From CAYUMU01 sp964445985 (lineage in GTDB: Bacteria > Planctomycetota > Planctomycetia > Pirellulales > S012-138): 64,000 nt of DNA. The translations under genes were made by a program, and so were the position numbers. The notes beneath the pieces are model-generated. The model worked only from the letters and a program-made list of their open reading frames with translations. It did no database searches and was not told the DNA's origin. Below, piece by piece: positions 35,501 to 44,300 of this stretch. The stretch is taken from assembly GCA_964445985.1 (NCBI GenBank), contig CAYUMU010000021.1, positions 1-64,000 on the forward strand, written 5' to 3'. Numbering within the stretch: position 1 is the stretch's first letter; each line of letters opens with the position of its first letter.

Positions 35501-35820
35501 AAAGGGTGGGCGATGTGGTGATCGTGGCGACCGAAGACGACCAGTTGCTGTGCTTGGATGGCAGTGGCCAGGTTCGGTGGCGTCAATCGCTTCTCTACGG
35601 CCCTCTGGCAGGTGAGCCGGCCGTGCTGGGCGATCGCTTGATTTTGGCCAGCACCACCGGAACGGTGTGGAGCGTGGATCGGCAAAGCGGGGCCGAGATT
35701 GGCGCGCTGGCCGTGGGCGAACCGCTGGCGCGGGGCGTGGTGGTGGCGAACGATGAACAGCGACCTCGGCTGCTGCTGACGGCGGCCGATGGGGCGCTGC
35801 TGGTGACGGATGTGCCCTAA
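32518..35820 (+). CDS. Membrane-anchored PQQ-propeller protein
   Basis: This protein of about 1,100 aa begins with a helical domain (ASELTALQILDSVQQRGL...LTSWMVKNKLLTSFQADELL) that resembles the helical segment preceding many planctomycete Ser/Thr kinases. A single TM helix follows (LGGGGLLVLLLAFGALYWLI, about 126-145), then a TPR-like solenoid (QLAQDDYDAGNYTQAIEKYNRYLENHPSHQ) and at least two PQQ-like propellers with repeated blades to the C-terminus. The layout suggests an inner-membrane anchor with a large extracytoplasmic propeller, perhaps a scaffold or sensor. The ATG at 32518 gives the most natural N-terminus. Confidence 0.85.
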   Translation: MASELTALQILDSVQQRGLMADDIVAKLRQRVKERPDDTGPSALTSWMVKNKLLTSFQADELLNNGSTVQRFTTTNGAVPLAEIVDDADGLAGAFAAPMSFSQPRLNQPRPAKAAPIKANAWDSKLMLLGGGGLLVLLLAFGALYWLIGRGSGDEAFQLAQDDYDAGNYTQAIEKYNRYLENHPSHQSAGLARVNRGLARLRQISTRPADWVESLAETETILPEIRKEREFSDARAELATILPKLVDGLIAQARAKQDPAVLLKADHAFNLVQNNAYVPKALRNDAQLRIAESQRAEVQRELDRDRELASSVDEITAAAARGDTASGYEIRRDLVRTYPDLENHPALRKAILAVAAAEQQAVEYVLEPTGSAPDEPDSAISAVTAMASTQGKAAPGAQGKRVFALAAGAAYGLEASGGKPLWRRFVGFDTAYLPSPVPGAENDVLLIDGVRGELVRADAASGAARWRAPLEGGLPLPPVLAGETAWVATRGGRVYRVNLADGNSSGYFQLPQPILTMPAFSASLGMLYVVGQEGNLYVLDAGQDPHCRTVVYLGHGPDTIVAPPVLIDELYLLLAENTGLKYSSLRVLKLLQEGADAKLVQSEPLAGQVHTPPMREGNSALVATDSGGLYVFAIGDAQADQPLAAVTRQTGGSAEGVAPYLYVQRDKLWVAQRVLQHYDFQESTGQFTPLWQRFAGDVFLQPLQAVGPVLVYARRAQGKPGVVVGAIDAAQGETYWETTLAAPSATGPLVDPETRTIAALTSSGDWFEMPLASVEQSQLLSQPHQQVATEAGLTTDYPVSRFEGGRWALSLGPDGRQLLTASKAAGKTQLAWTDLPDAVTFPPTAQAGRLLAAGGLGQVYFLDPDSWQPAGEPFQPVLENGRRYRWLGAHRSMADAAAPAARSEGEEVSPPTAGQVLLAEQGGDLYSLALASEPIPHLAAQAQAKLEWPLIGPLAEVGAVAYAVDQEYRLLAIQRADLQLAPVVQLTGPPIWGPQRVGDVVIVATEDDQLLCLDGSGQVRWRQSLLYGPLAGEPAVLGDRLILASTTGTVWSVDRQSGAEIGALAVGEPLARGVVVANDEQRPRLLLTAADGALLVTDVP

Positions 35821-35867
35821 GATCGCCGGAGAAAGGGTGTCGGGGTTCGCTCCCGCGTAAGCATTTC

Positions 35868-35884
35868 CTTTCGCGGAGCGAAAG
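35868..35884. repeat. 17-nt CTTTCGC hairpin, third copy
   Basis: CTTTCGCGGAGCGAAAG is identical to 16028-16044. It lies between two convergent genes, where a bidirectional end-of-transcript role is plausible. Confidence 0.8.
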
Positions 35885-35888
35885 GCGA

Positions 35889-37358
35889 CTATTCTTGCGG
35901 CTGAAGCAGTTCGCGGATGCCTTGCAGGAGCACCTGCTCCACCGACGGCGCCGTGTTCGACGAGGTGGGCTCGGTTTCGTAGCCGCCTTGCCAGTAGGCG
36001 ATTTCGGTGCCGATGTAGCCAGAACCGTAGTCGCCGTAGGCGGCCATGCACACGGTGTTGTTTGGGCGCATCTGCTGCGCGGCCAGTTGGTACTCGATGA
36101 ACAGTTCGCCAGGCATGTGCAGAATGTACGTGTCTTGGAGCTTCAGGCACGAAAGCTCGGTGGGCAGCTTGGCCTGGCGGCGCGTCAGGAACGATAGTTT
36201 GCGGGCGGCCGAGAAACGCGCGGCGTTGTCGGCCTGGTCGTCGGCCAGGGTGGCGCGCAGGGCTTCGGCATCGAGATGGTCGCCTGGCGGCAATTGTACC
36301 CCGACGACGCGCCAAGCGGCATCGGCGGCGGTGATCGGCGTTTTCTTGGTGTCTTGCCAGGCGCGACGCAGGCCGTCGGCCATGCGCTGGGTGAGGATCA
36401 CGCGCGTTTCGGGCGTGCCGTCGTTGTATTTGCCAGCCGCGATGTTGCCGCCGGCGCCGTTGAAGTGGATCAGCGGCAGGTCGCCTTGGGCCTGTTCCTG
36501 AGCGGCTCGGGCCAGGCCAACGAACTCGGCCGTAACGTCGCCTTCGCCAAAGTAGCTTTGAGGATGCACGGCATAGTAGCTGAGGCAAACCACCGGCTGG
36601 TCGCCATTCCACAGGCTAATCATTTTGAGGACGGGATCGATCAGGCCTTCGGGCGCGGCTTGAGCCGCTTCGGGGTCGAGGGGGCTGAGCTGGTAGCCTT
36701 TGGCTTTGGCAGCCTGACTGAGACGTTCAACGATGCTGGGCCGAATCTTCCAAGAGCTCATGCGGAACAGGGCCATTTTGCCGTCGGGACCCAGGATGCG
36801 GCGGTTGGAAGCCACCTTGTCGACCTTGGCCTGGCCGACGCCAAGATGGGTGATGGGCTGGCTCTCGGCGGCGGCAGCGCGCACGGCCTGGGCCACTTTT
36901 TCGATGGTCTGGCGGACGAAGGGCACGTCGAACATCCGACCTTGCAGGCCGTAAGGGGCGAGGAGCTCTTCGGTGGAGAAGTCACAGCGCACGCCGTCGT
37001 GTTGATGCAGCACGTGCACGGCCACGCGCGAGGGATCGGTGCCAGCGGCCTGGGCCAACCGCTCGCGCCAAACATCGTGGCCGCCGTTGCCAATGCCGAT
37101 CCAATCGACCGCGCACAGCACGATGGGTTTGCCAGCGCCCAGGAGCACGATGCCGCGGGCGGAAAGCGGGTCTTCAATCTTGCGGGCCGCGGCGTAAGCC
37201 ACGGGACTGCCCAAGGGGGGCGTGGCATCGACGCGAAACACGCCAGCGCGCAGCGAACCAGCGGGTGAAGGCTCAGCGGCGAAAGCGGCTGGATAGGTGG
37301 TGAATGCCACCGTCAGCAAGCAACCGGCGAATACTACGCGCGGCAATCGATACATCAT
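35889..37358 (-). CDS. Secreted neutral ceramidase-like protein
   Basis: This 489-aa protein has a signal peptide (VVFAGCLLTVAFTTYPAAFA) followed by the segment LRAGVFRVDATPPLGSPVAYAAAR, which matches the N-terminal block of neutral/alkaline ceramidase-like proteins that are widespread in Planctomycetes. A HVLHQHDGVRCD segment and VHPQSYFGEGDVTAEF and HFNGAGGNIAAGKYND blocks carry His/Asp/Asn residues in positions expected for the metal-binding active site. True ceramidase activity is unproven for this group. I chose the ATG at 37358, preceded by a GAGG 9 nt upstream; an alternative ATG follows immediately at 37355. Confidence 0.78.
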   Translation of the reverse strand: MMYRLPRVVFAGCLLTVAFTTYPAAFAAEPSPAGSLRAGVFRVDATPPLGSPVAYAAARKIEDPLSARGIVLLGAGKPIVLCAVDWIGIGNGGHDVWRERLAQAAGTDPSRVAVHVLHQHDGVRCDFSTEELLAPYGLQGRMFDVPFVRQTIEKVAQAVRAAAAESQPITHLGVGQAKVDKVASNRRILGPDGKMALFRMSSWKIRPSIVERLSQAAKAKGYQLSPLDPEAAQAAPEGLIDPVLKMISLWNGDQPVVCLSYYAVHPQSYFGEGDVTAEFVGLARAAQEQAQGDLPLIHFNGAGGNIAAGKYNDGTPETRVILTQRMADGLRRAWQDTKKTPITAADAAWRVVGVQLPPGDHLDAEALRATLADDQADNAARFSAARKLSFLTRRQAKLPTELSCLKLQDTYILHMPGELFIEYQLAAQQMRPNNTVCMAAYGDYGSGYIGTEIAYWQGGYETEPTSSNTAPSVEQVLLQGIRELLQPQE

Positions 37359-37709
37359 GGGCGGCGACCTCGCGGCAAGCAGAGTCAAAGGTATTGTCAT
37401 TAGATTAACATGCCGGGGAGGCGTGTGATACGCGGCGGTGAGTCAGGTTTGTCAGGTTATTGGCGGTTGCCAGCAGAAGGGCGCTACGTCGCGGCGAAGT
37501 CTGTTAGGGCTTGGGCGTGGCGGCGCGGTGCTCGCCGCGAGGTTTCGCCGCCGCGTCCAACGGCCCATGACGGCGCGGGTTAATTTCTTGCTCGTTAACA
37601 TCTCCGCAAGCTGCAGAGAACTTTAATGCCTCAGCGTCCGTTAGCGGTTTACCCGCGTTAAGGTCGGCGTGCCGCTTATCAGGCCGCGGTCGGCGACCGG
37701 CGGCCTGTT
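37359..37709. other. Gene-free spacer with structured repeat
   Basis: These 351 bp between two minus-strand genes hold copy 2 of dispersed repeat family 2 (37574-37660). No gene is evident. Confidence 0.65.
37574..37660 (+). repeat. Dispersed structured repeat family 2, copy 2
   Basis: It aligns with 13182-13269. The ends CGCGGGT and ACCCGCG can pair, giving a long-range stem that closes the unit. Confidence 0.75.
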
Positions 37710-39206
37710 CTACCGCGGTTTGGCCCAACCCCGGCTGCGTTCCACCGCGCGGCGCCAATCGGTGTAGGCGGCTTCGCGGTCGGCTTCGGGGAGTTGGGGA
37801 ATGAATTCCTGGTCGAGAGCCCAACTGTCTTTGACGTCGGCCAGGCTTTTCCAAACGCCGACGGCCAGCCCAGCCAGGTAGGCGGCGCCCAGGGCGGTGG
37901 TTTCGTTGACCACGGGGCGGCGGACCTTGGTTCCCAGGATGTCGGCCTGGAATTGCAGCAGCAGGTTGTTGGCCGAGGCGCCGCCATCGACGCGGAGCTC
38001 GGCCAGGCGGATGCCGGAATCTTTCTGCATGGCCTCGAGCACGTCGCGGCTTTGGAAAGCCATGGCTTCGAGCGCCGCGCGGGCAATGTGGCCCATGGTG
38101 GTCCCGCGTTCCAGGCCCACGATGGCGCCGCGGGCGTAGGGATCCCAGTAGGGAGCGCCGAGGCCGACGAAGGCTGGCACCAGAAACACGCCGCCGCGGT
38201 CGGGCACGCTGGCCGCGAGGCGTTCGACATCGGCACTTTGAGAGATCGCCCCGAGGCCGTCGCGGAGCCATTGCACGGCGGCGCCCGCCACAAACACGGC
38301 GCCTTCCAGGCAATACGCCAGCCGGCCTTGAAATCGCCAGCCAATGGTGGTGAGCAGGTTGTTCTTCGATTCGACCGGGGTTTCGCCAGTGTTCATCAGC
38401 AAAAAACAGCCGGTGCCGTAGGTGTTTTTGGCGCTGCCGGTTTCGAAGCAGGCCTGGCCGAAGGTGGCCGCTTGCTGGTCGCCCGCGGCCGCGGCAATGG
38501 GAATAGCACGGCCGAACAGGTCGGGGTCGGTCTGCCCGAAGACGCCGCTGGTGTCGCGGACCTGGGGGAGCATGGCGCGGGGAATATCGAGCAGGGCCAG
38601 CAGTTCTTCATCCCAGTCGAGCTGATGGATGTTGAACAGCATGGTGCGGCTGGCGTTGCTTACGTCGGTGGCGTGAATCTTGCCGCCGGAGAGTTTCCAC
38701 ATCAGCCAGGTATCGACGGTGCCGAAGAGGATTTCACCCCGCTGGGCGCGGGCCTGGAGACCTTCCACCTGATTGAGCAGGTGCCGGATTTTGGTGGCGG
38801 AAAAGTAGGCATCGACCACGAGCCCTGTCTTGTGGCGAAAGACGGTTTCTTGGCCGTCGGCCTTGATGCGTTCGCAGATGGGGGCACTGACGCGGCTTTG
38901 CCACACAATGGCGTTGTGGACCGGGCGGCCGGTGGCGCGGTCCCAGAGGATGGTGGTTTCGCGCTGGTTGGCAATGCCGATGGCGGCCACGCGGTCGAGA
39001 TCGCAGTTGGCCTTTTGCAGGGCTTGCTTGGCGACGGCGAACTGCGAATTCCAGATGGCTTCGGGGTCGTGTTCCACTTCGCCCGGCCCCGGCAGGATTT
39101 GTTCGTATTCTTGTTGCGCGCTGGCGACGGCGCGGCCTTGGCGATTGAACAGAATGGCGCGAGACGAGGTGGTGCCCTGATCCAAGGCCAGAATCAACGA
39201 ATCCAT
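37710..39206 (-). CDS. glpK: Glycerol kinase
   Basis: This 498-aa FGGY-family kinase phosphorylates glycerol to sn-glycerol 3-phosphate with ATP. The N-terminal phosphate-binding motif ALDQGTTSSRA (residues 7-17), the TGLVVDAYFSATKIRHLL segment, VDTWLMWKLSGG with DVSNASRTMLFN, and the GLGAPYWDPYARG FGGY signature are all present and in the expected order, with length normal for GlpK. The stretch that is usually WVEHD reads PGEVEHD. No glpF or glpD lies beside it. Regulation cannot be seen from sequence. Confidence 0.95.
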   Translation of the reverse strand: MDSLILALDQGTTSSRAILFNRQGRAVASAQQEYEQILPGPGEVEHDPEAIWNSQFAVAKQALQKANCDLDRVAAIGIANQRETTILWDRATGRPVHNAIVWQSRVSAPICERIKADGQETVFRHKTGLVVDAYFSATKIRHLLNQVEGLQARAQRGEILFGTVDTWLMWKLSGGKIHATDVSNASRTMLFNIHQLDWDEELLALLDIPRAMLPQVRDTSGVFGQTDPDLFGRAIPIAAAAGDQQAATFGQACFETGSAKNTYGTGCFLLMNTGETPVESKNNLLTTIGWRFQGRLAYCLEGAVFVAGAAVQWLRDGLGAISQSADVERLAASVPDRGGVFLVPAFVGLGAPYWDPYARGAIVGLERGTTMGHIARAALEAMAFQSRDVLEAMQKDSGIRLAELRVDGGASANNLLLQFQADILGTKVRRPVVNETTALGAAYLAGLAVGVWKSLADVKDSWALDQEFIPQLPEADREAAYTDWRRAVERSRGWAKPR

Positions 39207-39325
39207 AAAAGCCTGACTTTACCCAAGGAATGCGGAAGCGATACCGATCGAAACTGGCCGAATCAGCAGAGCGGGGCGCGGCTGCGTGGGGAATTCGCGG
39301 GGCGGGCAGAAACCTTCCGTGGGGG

Positions 39326-40618
39326 TTAATCGCCGAGCGACTCCAACAGTTTCAGCCGTTCTTGCTCCAAGGGATAAGCATAATAAGTTGTGAGGGCTTT
39401 GACTTGTGCCGAGCGGGAAGACACGGCGGCCGTGTTCCCGACCACGGGGCGTTGATTGCGTTCCCAGCGGGTGGCCACTTTCTTTTCGGCCTCGACGACT
39501 TCGACACCCCGGCCGGCGATCAAGCGGGTTTGCGAGGCGTATTGATCGCGGGCCGCTTTTCGCTTGGCGTCGATGGTGGCCAGTTCGGCCTCGAGCGGCG
39601 CGGCTTGCGCGCGCAGCGCGCGATAATTGAACTGGTAGCGCTGCAGCAAGCCGGTGAGTTGATCGGCTTCCACGCGGTAAGCGAACGACTGCTGCGGATC
39701 GCGTTCCGAGGCCGCCAGGCTCAGGCATTGCCCAATGCGGGCATCGAGCTGGGCCATTTGGTTTTCGAGCGGAATCAAGCTGCGTTGCAGGGTGGCCAGC
39801 TTTTCGACCACGGGACCGCGGGCCGTGGTGAGGGCGGCCTCGGCTTGCTCGAGGGTGCTGATGGCCGATTTGCGGGCCTGTTCTAGTTGGGCACGCTCCC
39901 CCTCCAGTAATTCTTTGGCGGTTTGCAGTTCTTGGGCGGTCGCGATGCGGGCTTGCGTTTCGGCGTCTTGCGCGTCTTGCTGTTGCTGCTCGCGGTCGAG
40001 GAACAGCTCGGTGAACTGCTCATCGACCGCTTTGCGGCCCAACTCAAACGCTTCGTAGCTGGGGGCCGGGAGGCGTTTGACAACCTGATCCTGGGCGGCG
40101 GCGACCTCCACCTTGGGGGCCTCTCCGGCCGAGGTGCCCAGGTAGCCGAACATCTGGCCCATAAATCGCGCGGCGTCGGCCAACGGCTTTGGATTGGCAT
40201 CGTCGTTGGCGGCTTGTTCTTCAAGCAGGCTGGCCAGCCGATCGAGCTTGGTGAGCGCCGCCTGATGCTGTTTGAGCAACATGGTCAAGAAAATATCGGC
40301 CTGATGGGCCGACAGGTTCCGAGGATCGAGCCGCAGGGTTTGGGCCACGCTGCCCAGGGCGTCGTCGTAGCGGCGATGCTTGATTTGCACCAGGGCCAGG
40401 GCAAAGGGGGCGCGGGCATCGCTGGCAGCTTCTTTGGTGGCTCTGGCGTAGGCGGCCGCGGCCGGTTCCAACTGCCGGAAGGAAGGTCCCCAGCCGGCGG
40501 TGAGCACGCCGCGCACTTCGTTGGCAAAGCGCTGTTCGTCGGCATCGGCAACTCCGGCGGAAGCTGCCAGCAGTGCCGCGCTGAGTGCGAACAGGGCGGG
40601 TGCGATGGGTCGAGACAT
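39326..40618 (-). CDS. Secreted coiled-coil/TPR-like protein
   Basis: This 430-aa protein has a signal peptide (PALFALSAALLAASAGVADA) and no recognised catalytic motif. After a short TPR-like helical part (APFALALVQIKHRRYDDALGSVAQTLRLDPRN) comes a long heptad-rich stretch with DREQQQQDAQDAETQARIATAQELQTAKELLEGE that should form a coiled coil (about residues 210-380). It probably acts as a periplasmic structural or scaffolding protein. The ATG at 40618 is chosen because it follows AGGAGG closely. Confidence 0.7.
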   Translation of the reverse strand: MSRPIAPALFALSAALLAASAGVADADEQRFANEVRGVLTAGWGPSFRQLEPAAAAYARATKEAASDARAPFALALVQIKHRRYDDALGSVAQTLRLDPRNLSAHQADIFLTMLLKQHQAALTKLDRLASLLEEQAANDDANPKPLADAARFMGQMFGYLGTSAGEAPKVEVAAAQDQVVKRLPAPSYEAFELGRKAVDEQFTELFLDREQQQQDAQDAETQARIATAQELQTAKELLEGERAQLEQARKSAISTLEQAEAALTTARGPVVEKLATLQRSLIPLENQMAQLDARIGQCLSLAASERDPQQSFAYRVEADQLTGLLQRYQFNYRALRAQAAPLEAELATIDAKRKAARDQYASQTRLIAGRGVEVVEAEKKVATRWERNQRPVVGNTAAVSSRSAQVKALTTYYAYPLEQERLKLLESLGD

Positions 40619-40975
40619 GCGATGCCCTCCTGGTGATGAAGTGATGGCGGAGCGCAGCGGTGACCGCGAAGGGCCGCCTCCACTGCCACGGAGCGCAAGG
40701 GGCCAGCTGCGAGCAGGCTCGCCCTCCCTCGTCGTTCCGCCCCCCAGTACGCATGGTAGTGGAGCCCGACCGATGGGGCAAGTTTTGCCGGTTGTGCTCG
40801 TTGTGTGGGCCGTTCCGTGGGATGGGATTAGACGGCTTGAGCCCGCCAAGCCAACCACAATCAAGAACTTACCAACATGCGCTCGATTTTAGGAACGATG
40901 ACCTACGCGGAATGGATCGCTTAGGACGAGCGTGGCACAGGCCCACCGCAACTGGAATCTGGAAAGGATGCCGCC
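40619..40975. other. Divergent intergenic region
   Basis: 357 bp separate the coiled-coil gene from the small gene at 40976. I see no repeat, RNA or gene in it beyond expected promoter space. Confidence 0.6.
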
Positions 40976-41320
40976 ATGACGTGGATGCACTCGATATTTG
41001 CCTTTCGCAACGCTCGTCACGTTCTCGAAGCGACCGAACAATTGGTGGTGCGCGTGTGGCCCTGGGTTTGGCAACGCGTGGAAGCCAACGTGCTGGGCAT
41101 GACGCCGGCCGAGGCTCGCGGTTATGTGCGAGCGCACAGCAGTGAAATGGTGCGAGCCGGGGCCGCGAGCATCGTCGAAAGCCACCCCAGCTTGCAAGAC
41201 TGGGCCGTGGAATCGATCGTGGAAAAAACGCTGGAAGGATTGGTCTCGCTCTGCCTGGCCGAGTTGGTGCAACACCAGCGGCAAATGATGCAACTCCGCA
41301 ACAGCCGCCGCGCTGCTTAA
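40976..41320 (+). CDS. Hypothetical small helical protein
   Basis: This 114-aa protein is not one I recognise. It is predicted mostly helical (RHVLEATEQLVVRVWPWVWQRVEANVLG; MTPAEARGYVRAHSSEMVRAGAA), without a signal peptide or TM segment. A purine-rich GGAAAGGA lies ahead of the start. Its composition fits a real gene of this genome, but function is unknown. Confidence 0.6.
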   Translation: MTWMHSIFAFRNARHVLEATEQLVVRVWPWVWQRVEANVLGMTPAEARGYVRAHSSEMVRAGAASIVESHPSLQDWAVESIVEKTLEGLVSLCLAELVQHQRQMMQLRNSRRAA

Positions 41321-41346
41321 CGCCCTACTTGCCGCGGCAACCAGAG

Positions 41347-44300
41347 CTATTCCGGCACGCGGTTCATGCTGTAATGGGCTTCGTCGGGGTGGAAGATGGT
41401 TCCGCCGGGCGACAGGTTCTCTAGCCGCAGTTCATACACGAACCCACCTCGCAAGCGATCGAGCTTGAGGTGGGCACTGAGCCCGTCCGCGGCAACCGCA
41501 ACCTGGCGAACGGCGTGCTCGGCCCGATCGACATCGGCGCCGCCATAGGCGGGCGTGGAGACGCGGCGATAGCTGGAGATCTTGTAGCTATCGCGCTGGG
41601 CGGCCCGAGCGCGATCGATGGGGGCGGTGAAGGTGATTTCGAAACCGGCTGGCGCCGCGCGGACTTCGGCAATGCCGGGGGGAAGATCCTTGCCGGGCGT
41701 GAGCTTCACCAGCGAACCGGTGTTGGCCCCGCCGCCCCAGGCGCTATCGCGAATGTTGCCGATGTAAAGCGAGCCATCGGGGGCCACCTCGCAAGCCAGC
41801 GGGCCTTCCAGCGAATCGCCGGCTGCTTCGCCCGCGGCGGGCACGCGCGTGAACGGATAAGCGGCGCCCTGCAACTCGCCGCCGACGCGGTCGAGGCTCA
41901 TGCGAATGAGTTGCCGCGAGTCGTACTCGCAGCCGAGCAGATGGCCTTCGAAGGGACCGAACCCAGGCTGCGTTTGGTCGCCGTCGTGCTTGGTCGGACT
42001 GTACAAGAAGCAAAGGCCGTTGACGCTGCGCGTCCAGGGGTGGGGCAGGTTCACGGCCGGCGGTGTGAGCGGCGGTTTGAAGTCGGGCCGGAATTCCAGG
42101 CGGTTGATGAAGCCATAGCGGCGGCCGGGCAGCAAATGGTTCAATTCGTTGAAAGGGTTGTAATGGCCTTGGTTGTCGGTGGCGAAGAGTTGTTCGTGCC
42201 GATCGAGGGCCAGGCCCATGGGGAACCGCAAGCCGGCCGCAATGGGTTCGATGGCAAAGGACTGAGGGTTGTCGGGCGTGGGCATGCGCGGCGCCAGGCG
42301 CAGGGCTTCTCCCCGATATCGCGCGGCCGCGGCGCTGCGGAGGTCTTGCTGGCAGGGAATGGCCAGGTAGTAATTGCCGGCGGCGTCGCGTGGCAAACCC
42401 ACGGCCCAATCGTGGTAGTCGGCGGTATGCCCCCAGCCAGAGACGAGCGTCTGCGCGCGTTCGGCCACGCCGTCGCCATCGGCGTCGGTCAGCCGCAGCA
42501 GGGCGTACTTGTTGATGACGTCGATCGCATCGCCCGCGGCGCGCACGCCGTAGGGCGCGGCCAGATCGTCGGAGAAGGGCTTCAGGCTGTCTTCCAGGCC
42601 ATCGCCATCGGTGTCGCGGCCCAACCAAACTCGGCCTTTGAGCGAAGCCACGATGAGCGTGCCATCGGGCCGCCAGGCCAAGGCCGTGGGCATCACGCTG
42701 GCATCGACCGGCAATCGCACCGCGGTGTAGCCGGGCACCACGTCGAGCGTGGCGACGGGCGGGCGCGGCAGTTCGACCGCTTCGGCCGTATAGCGATCGA
42801 CCGGGAGCGGGGTGGCGTACACCACGTCGAGCGCGGCTTCTCCGGCTTCTTCAGACTTGAGGGCCGAGGCCACGAGTTGAAGTTGGTTCTTGTCGCCGAC
42901 GGCTTTCGACCAAGAGGAATCGAGCTGGCTCTTCAGAAACGAGCCGCCGGAGTAGCCGGAGACGGTTTTCTTGGAAGCATCGAGCGTGGCAGCCACGGCA
43001 GTTGAAACCGAAGGCCGCGGCGCGCGGAGGGCCAACTGCCAACCCGGCGGCATGCCGGAGACATGCACCTGCCGCCGCACGCCGGAAACTTGCGGAGACG
43101 GCGAACCGGTGGTTGATGGTGACGCGTGGGGGGCCGCCGGCCAGGCTTCGACGGTTTGGGTAACCGTGAGCCGGATCGAGTGCTCCCCGTCGTCGCCGGC
43201 GAATTGCAGTCGGTGCTGGAACCGCAAGCCGGCGGCGGTGTGTTCCAGCCAATCGAATTCGGTGGGAAACTGCCCTTGGAGTTGGGGCAGTTTCACCTGG
43301 TCGCCCCGGACGAGGATCAGGTCGGAGGCCGCCACGTTGGCATTTTCTTCGGTGGCCGTAGTGACCGCCGTGGGCTTTTCCGGAGTTGGCGGGGCCGGCA
43401 AGATCTGCGTTCCGCCTGGCTCCCAGTACCATGACTTGCCGCGCGTGTGCTGCCGGGCCGTATCGCCCAGCCACCAGAGGGCGAGCCGGTTGTGCTCCAG
43501 GTCGAACAGCACATTGTGCCGATTGGGCAGGCCAATGATCAGCGGCTTGAGAAAGAGATAATCATCGACCTCCAGCACGTCGGTCAGCACGGCGGCCGGT
43601 TCGTTGCTGCCAGGCAAATTGCTGCCAGGCAAATTGCTTCGCCGCACGATTCGCGTGGGGTTGGGCTTGGGCGGGTTGAACTCTTGGAGGTCGAGCACGT
43701 GCCAGACGGCCGCTAGCTGGGTGTTCACGTTGTCGTCGAGCACGCCGGCGATCGGTTTGACCACCGACGGCATTTCCATCCGCGGCACAATCCGGGCCGG
43801 ATTGGGCATCCAACGGTCGAACCAGCTTTTGCGCAAACGCTCGCTCAGCCGGCTGAGGTCCGGCCCCTGCGACTTGAGCTCTACCTTTTGCGGAATGGCG
43901 TTGCCCACCTGATGGCAACTGGTGCAACCAAAGCCCGAGGACGTGACGAGCCGACTGCCGGCGACCAGCAGGGCCGCGGCGGAGAACTCGCTGGCGGAGT
44001 CGTGGGCAGCGACTTCGCCGCTGTTGGCGGCGTGGTTGTGAGGGCGGGGCGGGATGCGATCGATGGCGATCAGTTCGTCGACGAGGGCGGTGCGTTCGCC
44101 GTCGGCCAGGTCGAACTTGGGCATCCGGACTGAAAGCCACGGTCGTAGCGGCGGCCGGCGAAGCGCGATGGCGTCTTCCAATGAACCGCGATGCAGTTTG
44201 TCGCCCACCCCATGCAAGGCCGGCGGCTTCATGCCTGCGAGCAGGGGCGCCAGCTCGGGCGAAGCGGCCAGCACCGAGTCGAGGTGCGGTTCCAAGCCAG

